Shown here in pieces: positions 8,131-16,694 of a stretch of 64,000 bases of DNA. Under the pieces are notes generated by a model. It ran no database searches and was not told the origin of the DNA. It saw only the letters and a program-made list of their open reading frames with translations. The position numbers and the translations under genes are program-made. Positions within the stretch are counted from its first letter, which is position 1. Each line of letters begins with the position of its first letter. Source of the stretch: Mumia sp. Pv4-285 (GTDB taxonomy: Bacteria; Actinomycetota; Actinomycetes; Propionibacteriales; Nocardioidaceae); contig NZ_CP162023.1 in NCBI RefSeq assembly GCF_041320275.1, positions 2,232,001 to 2,296,000 on the forward strand. The letters are read 5' to 3'.

Positions 8131-9294
8131 ATGCGACGTGCGTCCGTGCCGCTCCTCGCGAGCGCGATCCTGGTGCTCTCAGCCTGCGCGGCTCCCGCGC
8201 AGGACGACGGCGCGCCGCCCTCGGACTCGCGGCCCACGAGCGGGTCCCCATCGCCTCCGGTGCCCGCTCGGACCAGCGCGACGCCGACTGTCGAGGCCGC
8301 GCCGACCGCGGTCGGCGCCGGCGTGCTCGCTCTCCGGGCGACCGAGCGCGCGACCGACCGTTCGTGCGGTCCGCAGGACGTCACGGTCGCGCTCACCCCG
8401 ATCGAGCCTGCCCTCGGTCACCGCTACTCGCGCGCATCGGTGCGCAACGTGTCTCAGGCCGCCTGCACCCTCGACGGATACCCCGGCTTCGGCGGCCAGG
8501 GTCAGAGCGGCGACCCGCTCGACCTCGCGGCCGAGCAACGTCAGCGGACGGGGGAGGACGCCGCAGCCGCCGTCGTCACCCTGCGGCCCGCGGCGGAGGC
8601 GTACGCGAACGTGGAGTGGGCCGGTCAGCTGGCCGGGGCGGAGACCGAGCGCATCACCGCGCTCGCGCTCCAGCTGGCACGCGGCCAGCGGCCGGTGGTG
8701 GTCCGCACGGCCGAGTCGCTCGACATCGGCAACGGGACGACGGTCCGCGTCGGCCCGTGGCAGGCGGGCCGAGCAGGGCGTGCCGCGCCGGCCTGCGAGG
8801 TGGGGCCGCGTCGGACCGCGTCCGGCGTCAAGCGCTTCTGGACGAAGGACAAGCGCTGCTACACGTCGCGGTGGTTCGCGGGCGCGCACCGGCGGATGAT
8901 CCCGTACGGCTGTACCCGCGCGCCTTGGTACGCGCCGTCGTCCCGCTGCACCGGGGGGCGGGGGTTCCACCACGGCCTCGACCTCGACATGGCGAAGGGG
9001 ACACCCGTGTACGCCGGTGTGGCCGGCCGCATCGTGACGCGCAGGATCGGGACGGCCTACGGCAGCCGTGCGGTGATCATCCGTTCGCGTGGCCGCGACA
9101 TCCTGCTCGGACACCTGCGTTCACGAGCGGTCAAGCACGGCCAGCGGGTCCGCAGGGGCGACCTGGTCGGACGCAGCGGCGCGCGCGGAGCACCGGACGG
9201 GCCGCACCTGCACGTCGAGGTTCGGCCCGCACGCGGGTCGTACCGGTCGGCGTTCAACCCCCGTCGCATCCTGAGGTTGTCCGTCGCGCGGTAG
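8131..9294 (+). CDS. secreted lipoprotein with DUF4232 and M23 peptidase domains
   Basis: A 387-residue exported protein. The N-terminus is a lipoprotein signal (LASAILVLSACAAP, lipobox Cys about 19), followed by a Pro/Ser/Thr-rich linker. A DUF4232-like domain covers about 70-215. The C-terminal domain is M23/LytM-like, with the zinc motifs HHGLDLD at about 280 and HLHVEVR at about 360, so an active peptidoglycan endopeptidase is plausible. The combination of DUF4232 and M23 is less common. TAGGTT at 8119-8124 ends six bases before the ATG, which suggests a leaderless transcript. It converges with the permease gene, whose end lies 5 bases away. Confidence 0.88.
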   Translation: MRRASVPLLASAILVLSACAAPAQDDGAPPSDSRPTSGSPSPPVPARTSATPTVEAAPTAVGAGVLALRATERATDRSCGPQDVTVALTPIEPALGHRYSRASVRNVSQAACTLDGYPGFGGQGQSGDPLDLAAEQRQRTGEDAAAAVVTLRPAAEAYANVEWAGQLAGAETERITALALQLARGQRPVVVRTAESLDIGNGTTVRVGPWQAGRAGRAAPACEVGPRRTASGVKRFWTKDKRCYTSRWFAGAHRRMIPYGCTRAPWYAPSSRCTGGRGFHHGLDLDMAKGTPVYAGVAGRIVTRRIGTAYGSRAVIIRSRGRDILLGHLRSRAVKHGQRVRRGDLVGRSGARGAPDGPHLHVEVRPARGSYRSAFNPRRILRLSVAR

Positions 9295-9299
9295 GCCCG

Positions 9300-10628
9300 T
9301 CAGCGGTCGTCCTCCGAGGGCGACGCGCCCGTCGACCGCGCCACCAGGTGCAGGCCGACGCCGACGATGAGCAGTCCAGCGCCGTACAACCACACCTGCC
9401 ACGACTGCTGCGAGAGCAGGAGGACGCAGGACAGGACACCCAGGACCGGGACGAACGTCCACACCCGGAAGTGGTCGTGCTCCACGGCGTCGCGACGCAG
9501 GACGAGCACGGCGACGTTGGTGCTGATGAAGACGAGCAGGAGGAGCAGGACGACGGTCTCGGCGAGCGTGCCGAGGTCGCCGACCAGGGTGAGCGCCATC
9601 GCGACGAGCGTGGTGGCCAGGATCGCCGCCCACGGGGTGCGTCGGTTCGGGAGGACCGCCCCGAGCGGCGACGGCAGCAGGCCGCGCTCCGCCATGCCGT
9701 ACGTCAGACGGCTGGCCATGATCATCGTCAGCAGCGCCCCGTTGGCGACGGCCACCAGCGCGATCGCGCTGAAGAGCTCGTCGGGGATGCCGAGGTCGGT
9801 CGCGTCGACGACAGCGGTCAAGGGCCCGGTCGACGCCACCAGCTCCGAAGGCGGGAGGGCGATCGCGCTCGCCAGCCCGACGGCGACGTAGACGAGGCCC
9901 GCCACCACCAGGGCACCGAAGAGCGCGCGGGGATAGACCCGTGACGGGTCACGGATCTCCTCGGCGATGTTCGCCGAGGTCTCGAACCCGACGAACGAGT
10001 AGTAGGCGATAATCGCGGCACTCAGGGTTGCCGTTGCCGGGGTCGCGCCGTCCGGGAACTCGGTCACCCGCCCGACGTCACCGCGTCCGTCGCCGACCAT
10101 GATCGCGACGGCGACCACCACCAGCACGAGGCCGCTCACCTCGATCACGGTCATCACGAGGTTGGTGCCCATGGACTCGCGGATCCCGCGCGCGTTCAGG
10201 GCGCCCACCGCGGCGAGGAAGACGATGGCGGCGACGGTGGTCGGGACGTCGACGAAGGTCCCGAGGTAGTCGCCGGAGAACGCGAGCGCGAGCCCGGCTG
10301 CGCTCGTCACGCCCGCGGCCAGCATGCAGAATCCGACGAGGAAGGCGAGCAGCGGCGACCCGAACGCGCGCTCCGCGTAGATCGCGGCACCGCCGGCGCG
10401 GGGGTACTTGGTGACGAGCTCGGCGTACGAACCGGCCGTCAGCAGCGCGAGCAGGAGCGCGACGAGCAGGGGCAGCCACACGACGCCGCCGACGTCGGCG
10501 GCGAGCTCGCCGATCAGCGCGTAGATCCCGGCGCCGAGGACGTCACCGAGGATGAAGGCGAAGAGAAGGGGTCCGGTGATCCGGCGATCGAGTCGGGTCT
10601 CGGTCGAAGTGAGGTCAGGGGACGACAT
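9300..10628 (-). CDS. APC-family amino-acid permease
   Basis: A 442-residue polytopic membrane protein with about 12 hydrophobic segments. The first segment carries the APC unwound-helix motif region GAGIYALIGE, and YYSFVGFETSANIAEEI lies in the middle, typical of amino-acid/cationic amino-acid transporters. It imports or exchanges an amino acid that I cannot name. GAAGG precedes the ATG. A very stable GC hairpin (10650-10682) lies upstream, between this gene and the divergent GH16-like gene. Confidence 0.88.
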   Translation of the reverse strand: MSSPDLTSTETRLDRRITGPLLFAFILGDVLGAGIYALIGELAADVGGVVWLPLLVALLLALLTAGSYAELVTKYPRAGGAAIYAERAFGSPLLAFLVGFCMLAAGVTSAAGLALAFSGDYLGTFVDVPTTVAAIVFLAAVGALNARGIRESMGTNLVMTVIEVSGLVLVVVAVAIMVGDGRGDVGRVTEFPDGATPATATLSAAIIAYYSFVGFETSANIAEEIRDPSRVYPRALFGALVVAGLVYVAVGLASAIALPPSELVASTGPLTAVVDATDLGIPDELFSAIALVAVANGALLTMIMASRLTYGMAERGLLPSPLGAVLPNRRTPWAAILATTLVAMALTLVGDLGTLAETVVLLLLLVFISTNVAVLVLRRDAVEHDHFRVWTFVPVLGVLSCVLLLSQQSWQVWLYGAGLLIVGVGLHLVARSTGASPSEDDR

Positions 10629-10649
10629 TTTCCGACCTTCTCAGAGCAG

Positions 10650-10682
10650 CACCGCGCGCGCCGATGGCGAGCGCGCGCGGTG
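10650..10682. promoter_or_regulatory. 12-bp perfect GC stem-loop in divergent gap
   Basis: CACCGCGCGCGC (10650-10661) is the exact reverse complement of GCGCGCGCGGTG (10671-10682), with a 9-base loop. It sits in the 108-base gap between two divergent start codons, so it cannot be a 3' terminator of either gene. It could be a regulatory stem in a 5' leader or a protein site. No function is established. Confidence 0.5.
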
Positions 10683-10736
10683 GCAGAGGGGAGGCGCTCA
10701 CCCTCACGTGCTCTGCGCCGTGTGCGGAATCGGTCG

Positions 10737-11573
10737 ATGCTGAACGCCATGGGGCACGACGCAGGACGCGGGCATCGACGCGACTTCCTCGAGGACTTCG
10801 GTGGGACCGACCTCGACCCGGCGGTCTGGGTCGCCAGCTACCTGCCGGCGTGGAGCTCGCGGGCGGCGTCGGCGGCGACGTACGAGGTGGCCGACGGCGC
10901 CCTGACGCTCGAGATCCCGCCGCAGCATCCGCTGTGGTGCCCTGACCTGCACGACGAGCCGCTCCGCGTGTCGGCGGTGCAGTCGGGCAGCTGGTCGGGA
11001 CCGGTCGGGAGCACGCGGGGACAGCAGCCGTTCCGAGAGGGGCTCGTCGTGCGGGAGGAGCAGCCGGTGCTCGCGGGGTTCACTCCGACGTACGGCCGCG
11101 CCGAGGTCACCTGCCGGGCAGAGATCGGCACCCGGTCGATGTTCTCGGCGTGGCTGGTGGGGATCGAGCACGAGCCCGAGCGCTGCGGCGAGATCTGCCT
11201 CGTCGAGGTCTTCGGCGACGTGGTGACCGAGGCTGCGGACGGGCGTCCGGTGGTCGCGTACGGGTCAGGGATCCACGCGTTCCGGGATCCCGGTCTGGTG
11301 GAGGAGTTCGGGACGGATCCGGTGACGCTCGACGTCACGGTGGACCACACGTACGGGGTCGACTGGCGGCCCGGAGCGGTCGACTTCCTCCTGGACGGGG
11401 CGGTGGTCCGGCAGGTGTCGCAGGCGCCTGACTACCCGATGCAGCTGATCCTGGGCGTCTTCGACTTCCCGGGCCGGGCGAGCCCGGCGGAGCAGGACGG
11501 GGCAGTGCCGCCGACGCCGCGGCTGGTCGTCGAGCGCGTCGTCGGGCGTCCGTACGAAGATGGTCGGCGATGA
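10737..11573 (+). CDS. GH16-fold (concanavalin-like) protein, catalytic motif degenerate
   Basis: A 278-residue protein resembling glycoside hydrolase family 16. It starts with an RDFLEDFGGTDLDPAVW strand typical of GH16 and ends with the LILGVFDFPG region. The family active-site signature ExDxxE reads EICLVE here (about 152-157). Both glutamates remain but the central Asp is Cys, so the enzyme may have altered activity or only bind carbohydrate. No signal peptide is visible, unusual for GH16. The start is uncertain: ATG at 10737 or 10749. An ATG-like start further upstream falls inside the hairpin and is unlikely. Its stop overlaps the next gene's ATG. Confidence 0.75.
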   Translation: MLNAMGHDAGRGHRRDFLEDFGGTDLDPAVWVASYLPAWSSRAASAATYEVADGALTLEIPPQHPLWCPDLHDEPLRVSAVQSGSWSGPVGSTRGQQPFREGLVVREEQPVLAGFTPTYGRAEVTCRAEIGTRSMFSAWLVGIEHEPERCGEICLVEVFGDVVTEAADGRPVVAYGSGIHAFRDPGLVEEFGTDPVTLDVTVDHTYGVDWRPGAVDFLLDGAVVRQVSQAPDYPMQLILGVFDFPGRASPAEQDGAVPPTPRLVVERVVGRPYEDGRR

Positions 11574-12727
11574 GCATCAAGAATCCCCTCGAGCAGCTGA
11601 CCCTCGACGAGCTGCGCACCCGCAGCAGCGAGAAGTGGCGCGCGTACCCGCCCGACGTCCTCCCCACCTTCGTCGCCGAGATGGACGTCGCGCTCGCGGA
11701 ACCGGTCGTCCGCGCGCTCACCGACGCGGTCCGGCGCGGAGACACCGGCTATCCGAGCGGCACGGCGTACGCCGAGGCGCTGGCCGGCTTCGCCTCTCGG
11801 AGGTGGGGCTGGGACGGTGTCGACGTCGGCCGGTCGACGATGGCTGCCGACGTGATGACCGGCCTGTCCGAGGTGATCACGCTGGTGACCGAGCCGGGTT
11901 CGGTGGTCGTCGTGAACCCTCCCGTCTACCCGCCGTTCTACGCGTTCGTCCGCAAGACCGGCAGGCAGGTCGTCGAGGCACCGCTGGGGGACGACGGGCG
12001 GCTCGACACGGAGCAGCTCGGCGCGGCGTTCGAGCGCGCGGCTGCGACGGGCAAGCCGGTGGCTCTCCTGCTCTGCAACCCGCAGAACCCCACGGGAGTC
12101 GCCCACACGGCGGACGAGCTCGCGTCGGTCGCACGCCTGGCGACCGAGCACGGTGTCCGAGTGGTCGTCGACGAGATCCACGCGCCCGTCGTGCTCGACG
12201 GGGCGACGTTCACCCCGTACCTGTCCGTGAGCGGGAGCGCAGACGCGTTCGCGGTGATGTCGGCCTCGAAGGCGTGGAACCTTGCCGGCATGAAGGCCGC
12301 CGTGGTGCTCGCGGGCCGGGACGCGGCGAAGGACCTGGCTCGGATGCCGCAGACCGTGCTCCACGGCGTGAGCCAGCTCGGCGTCGTCGGCCACAGCGCT
12401 GCCCTGCGGGAGGGCGACGAGTGGCTCGACGCCGTCCTTGCAGGGCTTGCTGCGAACCGCGACCACCTCGCGGCGGAGCTCGATCGCCGCCTCCCGGCCG
12501 TACGCCTGCAGCGCCCCGAGGCGACCTATCTCGCGTGGCTCGACTGTCGGGGGCTGGATCTCGGTGACGATCCGGCGCGGCCGTTCCTGGAGCGCGGCAG
12601 GGTGGCCGTCGGTTCGGGGCTTCCGTTCGGCGCCGGGGGAGCGGGTCACGTGCGGCTCACGGTGGCGACGTCGAGGGCGATCCTGTCGGAGATCGTCGAG
12701 CGGATGGCGGTCGGCGCCGACTCCTGA
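11570..12727 (+). CDS. MalY/PatB-type PLP-dependent aminotransferase/C-S lyase
   Basis: A 385-residue fold-type I PLP enzyme of the MalY/PatB group. These are usually cystathionine beta-lyases that split cystathionine to homocysteine, pyruvate and ammonia, and some act as aminotransferases or regulators. Family marks are EKWRAYPPDVLPTFVAEMD near the N-terminus, LLCNPQNPTG, VVDEIHAPVV, and the PLP lysine in SASKAWNLAG at about 234. The ATG overlaps the stop of the GH16-like gene by 4 bases, so they are translationally coupled although their roles look unrelated. Confidence 0.9.
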   Translation: MSIKNPLEQLTLDELRTRSSEKWRAYPPDVLPTFVAEMDVALAEPVVRALTDAVRRGDTGYPSGTAYAEALAGFASRRWGWDGVDVGRSTMAADVMTGLSEVITLVTEPGSVVVVNPPVYPPFYAFVRKTGRQVVEAPLGDDGRLDTEQLGAAFERAAATGKPVALLLCNPQNPTGVAHTADELASVARLATEHGVRVVVDEIHAPVVLDGATFTPYLSVSGSADAFAVMSASKAWNLAGMKAAVVLAGRDAAKDLARMPQTVLHGVSQLGVVGHSAALREGDEWLDAVLAGLAANRDHLAAELDRRLPAVRLQRPEATYLAWLDCRGLDLGDDPARPFLERGRVAVGSGLPFGAGGAGHVRLTVATSRAILSEIVERMAVGADS

Positions 12728-12737
12728 CGGAGTTCGT

Positions 12738-12766
12738 CCACAGACTGTGGTTCCAGGCGACGTCCA
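12738..12766. repeat. CGTCCACAG direct repeats with CCACAG-A-CTGTGG palindrome
   Basis: In the 94-base gap before the HNH gene, CCACAG (12738-12743), A, CTGTGG (12745-12750) forms a 13-base perfect palindrome. A second CGTCCACAG follows around 12761, with GCCGTGG after it as a weaker partner. The two copies are in the same orientation. This looks like a protein-binding region upstream of the HNH gene, but no regulator is known to me. Confidence 0.4.
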
Positions 12767-12821
12767 CAGGGCCGTGGCACGTCTTCTCCGCGCTGTCCGT
12801 CGCCCACGAGACCATGGACAC

Positions 12822-14312
12822 ATGTTCGATTCAGGCCGGTACGCCGCGCTGGGCGAGGCGTTCGACGCCGTAGCGGCGATGCCCGTGGGGCTCGCTGACA
12901 GCGCGCAGACGCGCGCTGCGCTGCGCGACCTGCAGTCGATCTCCGACCGGGTCGAGGGCCTCCGCGCGAGCCTCCTGGACCACATGGACGCGAGCGGCGC
13001 CTTCGCGGACGAGGGTGCGTCGTCGACGCTCTCGTGGGCTCGGCGCGAGCTGCGGCTGAGCGACGCGACCACCAAGCGGCTTCGTGCGGCCGGGCACACG
13101 ATGCGCACGCTGCCGGGAGTCGGCGACGCCATGCTCGCCGGGGAGATCCGGTTGGAGCACGTCGCCCACCTGACCAGCGGCTTGCGACGCATCGACCCGG
13201 CCGTCTTCGCCGACGCGACCGAGCACATCCTGCTGCCACTGGCGAAGCAGGCCGCACCGAGCGATCTCGCCCAGGCGATCGATCGCCTCGACGAGGTGAC
13301 GCACCCCGAGAAGCTCGACGAGGCGTGGAAGCGAGGCATGGACAAGCGCGACGTCCAGGTCAGCCGCGCCGGCGACGGCTACCACCTGGCTGGATTCGTC
13401 GACGTCGTGCTCGGTGCGAAGCTGAAGGCGTTCTTGGTGGCAGCCTCCGCGCCTCGCGGGCCGTCCGGGTGCGAGGGTGAGGGCGACGGCCCTGACGTCG
13501 GGGCGGGTGGCGGAGACGGCGATCGTCACGGTGCCGCACGAAGGGACGAGCGCTCCCCGTCGCAGCGCCGCACCGATGCGCTCCACGACCTCATGGACGC
13601 TGTCATCGCCGACGGGCTCCGCGGCGACAAGGGTTTTCGTCCGCAGCTGCACGTGACGGTCGACGCCGAGTGGCTCGCACGACAGCCCGGCGCAGCGCCG
13701 CCGACGCTCTCGGGCTTCGGACCGATCGGACCCGATCTGTACGCGTTCCTCGCCTGCGGCGGTGACCACACCGCCATCCTCACCGGGGGCACCACCGACG
13801 GACCGACGCCGTATGCCGCAGTGCTCAGCGTCGGACGGACACGGCGGCTGGCCACCCGCACGCAACGGACCGCCGTTCGGGTGCGGCAAGGCGGGTTCTG
13901 CGCCAATCCCGGATGCCGCAACACGCACGTCGAGCTGCACCACGTCGCGTGGTGGAAGCGGGACGGCGGACGCACCGATCTCGACAACCTCGCCGGCCTC
14001 TGCCGGGCGTGCCACATGGCCGTTCACGCGGGTCGGCTGCACGTCGAGCCCGATGGACGCGGCGGCTTCGTGTTCCGTCGGACGCTGGGGTCGTCGCGGC
14101 GCGTGATCGAGGACCGCGAGCGGCGTCAGCGTCGGCGTCTCCGCGACTACCTGCGAGGCCTGAGCGCGGCGCGCGACGGTGCCGTGCGTGTCGGTGTCGT
14201 GGAGCGACCCGCAGCTGCGATGGTCGTCGGCCCGCACTCGGTGGGTTACGGTGCGCCGACGGGCACGCTCGAACGCCACCGCGACCGGCACACGACCTCG
14301 CCCCGGACGTGA
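12822..14312 (+). CDS. DUF222 / HNH endonuclease domain protein (13E12-like)
   Basis: A 496-residue protein of the actinobacterial DUF222-HNH (13E12 repeat) family. DUF222 fills about residues 1-300. The HNH nuclease module is at about 357-405 and shows a zinc-knuckle Cys pair (GFCANPGC), the catalytic ELHHVAWW, the DLDNLAGLC asparagine region and CRACHMAVH. Residues about 205-245 form a Gly/Asp-rich linker (DGPDVGAGGGDGD). Such genes occur in many copies in actinomycete genomes and their role is unsettled. The ATG at 12822 matches the usual family N-terminus; the frame is open upstream but overlaps the lyase gene. Confidence 0.9.
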   Translation: MFDSGRYAALGEAFDAVAAMPVGLADSAQTRAALRDLQSISDRVEGLRASLLDHMDASGAFADEGASSTLSWARRELRLSDATTKRLRAAGHTMRTLPGVGDAMLAGEIRLEHVAHLTSGLRRIDPAVFADATEHILLPLAKQAAPSDLAQAIDRLDEVTHPEKLDEAWKRGMDKRDVQVSRAGDGYHLAGFVDVVLGAKLKAFLVAASAPRGPSGCEGEGDGPDVGAGGGDGDRHGAARRDERSPSQRRTDALHDLMDAVIADGLRGDKGFRPQLHVTVDAEWLARQPGAAPPTLSGFGPIGPDLYAFLACGGDHTAILTGGTTDGPTPYAAVLSVGRTRRLATRTQRTAVRVRQGGFCANPGCRNTHVELHHVAWWKRDGGRTDLDNLAGLCRACHMAVHAGRLHVEPDGRGGFVFRRTLGSSRRVIEDRERRQRRRLRDYLRGLSAARDGAVRVGVVERPAAAMVVGPHSVGYGAPTGTLERHRDRHTTSPRT

Positions 14313-14334
14313 CTCGCCCGACGGGCCTCCAGGC

Positions 14335-14721
14335 TCACGAGGGGATCGAGAGTGCCAGGAACACCACGGCCAGCAGGGGCGCCGTGCCCTGAGCGATCCC
14401 CGCACGCAGCCGTCCCGGTGAACGCACGACCAGGACGACTGCGGCCGCAAGCATCGATCCGCACCCGGCGAACACGAGCGCCCTTCCGGCTGCTGTCTGG
14501 TCGGCCCCGATGAGCACGAGCCCGATGACGGTGACGATCGCCAGGAACAGGTTGTAGAAGCCCTGGTTGTACGCCATCTCCCGGGTCGCAGCAGCCTCCT
14601 CGGCGCTCATCTGGAACGTACGGCGGGTGCTCGGCTGCTCCCACCGGATCGACTCCATCACGAAGATCCACACGTGCAGGGCGGAGGCGAGCGCCGCGAA
14701 GACGACAGCGAGGACGGTCAT
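14335..14721 (-). CDS. DUF1304 integral membrane protein
   Basis: A 128-residue protein with four predicted membrane segments (about 3-22, 50-70, 78-98 and 108-127). The hallmark between the first two is the ESIRWE...F region and NQGFYNLFLA. This matches DUF1304, a small membrane family of unknown function. It converges on the HNH gene. The 91-base gap to the alcohol dehydrogenase upstream holds a 13-base direct repeat. Confidence 0.88.
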   Translation of the reverse strand: MTVLAVVFAALASALHVWIFVMESIRWEQPSTRRTFQMSAEEAAATREMAYNQGFYNLFLAIVTVIGLVLIGADQTAAGRALVFAGCGSMLAAAVVLVVRSPGRLRAGIAQGTAPLLAVVFLALSIPS

Positions 14722-14783
14722 GTCTGCATGATCCTCCTCCGGCAGGACTCCGGCCGGGTCGCGGTGGCTCAGGCGGGGATCGC

Positions 14784-14818
14784 GACGGCCTCAGCCGTGG
14801 GTCGAGACGGCCTCAGCC
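14784..14818. repeat. 13-base direct repeat, 22-base period
   Basis: GACGGCCTCAGCC occurs at 14784-14796 and again at 14806-14818. The second copy overlaps the stop codon (14813-14815) of the alcohol dehydrogenase gene. No function is evident. It may reflect a small duplication at the gene's 3' end. Confidence 0.6.
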
Positions 14819-15859
14819 CGGAATCGTTGCCGTGTCGATGACGAACCGGTAGCGGACGTCCGACGCGACGACCCGCTCGTACGCCTTGTCGACGTCGTCG
14901 GCGGTGATCGTCTCGATCTCGGCACCGATCCCGTGCGCGGCGCAGAAGTCGAGCATCTCCTGGGTCTCGCGGATGCCGCCGATGTTCGAACCGGCGAGGC
15001 TGCGACGGCCACCGATCAGCGAGAAGACGGCGAACGACTGCTTGTTCTCTGGGGCTCCGACGAAGACCATCGTGCCGTCGAGCTTCAGGGTGCGGAGGTA
15101 CGCATCGACCGGCAGGTCGGCGGAGACGGTGTTGATGATGAGGTCGAACGATCCGCGCAGGCGGCGCAGGGTGTCGCGGTCACCGGTCTCGTAGTGGGCG
15201 GCACCGAAGCGGAGCCCGTCGTCCTTCTTCGAGAGCGTGTGGCTGATGACCGTCACCTCGGCGCCGAGAGCGTTTGCGATCTTCACGCCCAGGTGGCCGA
15301 GGCCGCCCATGCCCACGACGGCCACCTTCTTGCCGGGGCCCGCTCCCCAGTGCTTGAGCGGCGAGTAGGTCGTGATGCCGGCGCACAGCAGCGGCGCAGC
15401 GATGTCGAGCGGGATGCCTTCGGGGATGCCGAGGACGTAGTTCTCGTCGACGACGATCTGGGTCGAGTATCCGCCGTACGTCGGAGTGTCGTCGGCGTAC
15501 CGGCCGTTGTACGTCGCCACGTTGCCGCGCTCGCAGAACTGCTCCTCGCCGGCCCGGCAGTTCGCGCACTCGCGGCACGAGTCGACGAAGCACCCGACTC
15601 CGACCCGGTCTCCGACCGCGTACCGGCTGACGTCGCCGCCGACCGCGCTGACCACGCCGGCGATCTCGTGCCCCGGCACCATCGGGAAGATCGCGGTGCC
15701 CCACTCCTCGCGCGCCTGGTGGATGTCCGAGTGGCAGATCCCGGCGAAGGCGATGTCGATCAGGACGTCGTGGGCTCCGAGGTCACGGCGCTCGATCGTC
15801 GCGCGCTCGAAGGCGGCGCCTGCGGATGCGGTGACCAGGGCGGGGACGGTGATGCTCAT
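14813..15859 (-). CDS. zinc-dependent NAD(P) alcohol dehydrogenase (YahK/CAD-like)
   Basis: A 348-residue medium-chain alcohol/aldehyde reductase. Catalytic zinc ligands are Cys42 (GICHSDIH), His64 (VPGHEIAG) and a Cys near residue 158. The four-cysteine structural zinc lobe is [15 protein letters not shown] at 95-109. The Rossmann motif is [13 protein letters not shown] near 180. The pattern matches YahK and cinnamyl-alcohol-dehydrogenase-like reductases that reduce many aldehydes with NADPH. GAGGAG stands seven bases before the ATG. The open frame further upstream is ignored because the family starts here. Confidence 0.92.
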   Translation of the reverse strand: MSITVPALVTASAGAAFERATIERRDLGAHDVLIDIAFAGICHSDIHQAREEWGTAIFPMVPGHEIAGVVSAVGGDVSRYAVGDRVGVGCFVDSCRECANCRAGEEQFCERGNVATYNGRYADDTPTYGGYSTQIVVDENYVLGIPEGIPLDIAAPLLCAGITTYSPLKHWGAGPGKKVAVVGMGGLGHLGVKIANALGAEVTVISHTLSKKDDGLRFGAAHYETGDRDTLRRLRGSFDLIINTVSADLPVDAYLRTLKLDGTMVFVGAPENKQSFAVFSLIGGRRSLAGSNIGGIRETQEMLDFCAAHGIGAEIETITADDVDKAYERVVASDVRYRFVIDTATIPG

Positions 15860-15969
15860 CGGCTCTCCTCGGCAATGTGGGTGGGACTCGCCGAGTCTTA
15901 CAGATGCGCGGTGGCCGCTCCGAGGCGTACCCGCCGTGTCACTCCGCTGGCGTGGGGTACCCACGGGGA

Positions 15970-16644
15970 GTGAAGACGTTCCCCTCCGCCCTCTCGGTCC
16001 CCGCGAGCGTGGCGGGCGCTGGGCTCGCCGGTGCCGCGTTCGGTCTGGCAGCCGCGCTCCGCCGGTTCGGCACCAAGCCCCTGCACCCGCGAGGAGTCGT
16101 CGTCGAAGCGACGCTGACACGCCACGGGGTGCAGAGCGGTCACCCCAGCAGCGGGGTCGAGTGGATCGACGAGCCCGGACGCGACCAGGTGCTCGTCCGC
16201 ATGTCTCGTGCGGTCGGACTCCCTTCGGCGTGGCCGGACGTCCATGGGCTCGCCCTGCGTGTGCCGATGGACGGGGACGCGTACGCCGACGTCCTGCTCG
16301 CCTCGACCGGATGGCGAGGTCTCAGCAGGTTCGTCCTGACCGCGAGCCGCAGGTCGACGAGTCGACCCATGACGACCTTGCTGCCGTACCGGAGCAGCAG
16401 CGGTCCTCTGCTGATCGGTGCCGAGACCATGGATCGAGGTACGCGACTCCGGTTGTCGTGGGCGACCCGCCTCGGTCCCTGGCAGCCGTTCGCGGTGCTC
16501 GAGCTCTCCTCGACGGAGGGGCCTGACCCGGCCATGACGTTCGACCCGGTCCTTCACCCCCTGCCCGGCCTCGAGAACTACGCGTGGGTCCGTCGCCTCC
16601 GGGAGCCGGCCTACGCCACAGCCCGCGCCTCCCGGTCGGACTGA
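15970..16644 (+). CDS. catalase-superfamily-like protein without heme ligands, unknown function
   Basis: About 224 residues from a GTG start. The internal block [25 protein letters not shown] followed by [10 protein letters not shown] recalls the strand pattern of catalase-like proteins, but I see no catalase active-site His/Asn or proximal heme Tyr. Similar actinobacterial proteins are, from memory, annotated hypothetical or phosphodiesterase without evidence. An N-terminal hydrophobic stretch ([17 protein letters not shown]) could anchor it in the membrane. The start is uncertain: an ATG at 15904 is an alternative. Divergent from the alcohol dehydrogenase. Confidence 0.6.
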   Translation: MKTFPSALSVPASVAGAGLAGAAFGLAAALRRFGTKPLHPRGVVVEATLTRHGVQSGHPSSGVEWIDEPGRDQVLVRMSRAVGLPSAWPDVHGLALRVPMDGDAYADVLLASTGWRGLSRFVLTASRRSTSRPMTTLLPYRSSSGPLLIGAETMDRGTRLRLSWATRLGPWQPFAVLELSSTEGPDPAMTFDPVLHPLPGLENYAWVRRLREPAYATARASRSD

Positions 16645-16694
16645 CCGCCGTCGACGCAGCCCTCGCGGTCGCCGATCGGCGCTGAGCCCGCACG

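Noticed and set aside
10680-10736. An earlier start for the GH16-like protein
   Set aside because: It begins inside the 12-bp hairpin and adds an Arg-rich stretch unlike the family N-terminus.
12438-12821. A longer N-terminus for the DUF222/HNH protein
   Set aside because: It would lie inside the MalY-type gene and has no similarity to the family.
12822-14312. The HNH protein as evidence for a mobile element or homing nuclease
   Set aside because: DUF222-HNH genes are normal residents of actinomycete chromosomes; no inverted repeats, transposase or target duplication is seen nearby.
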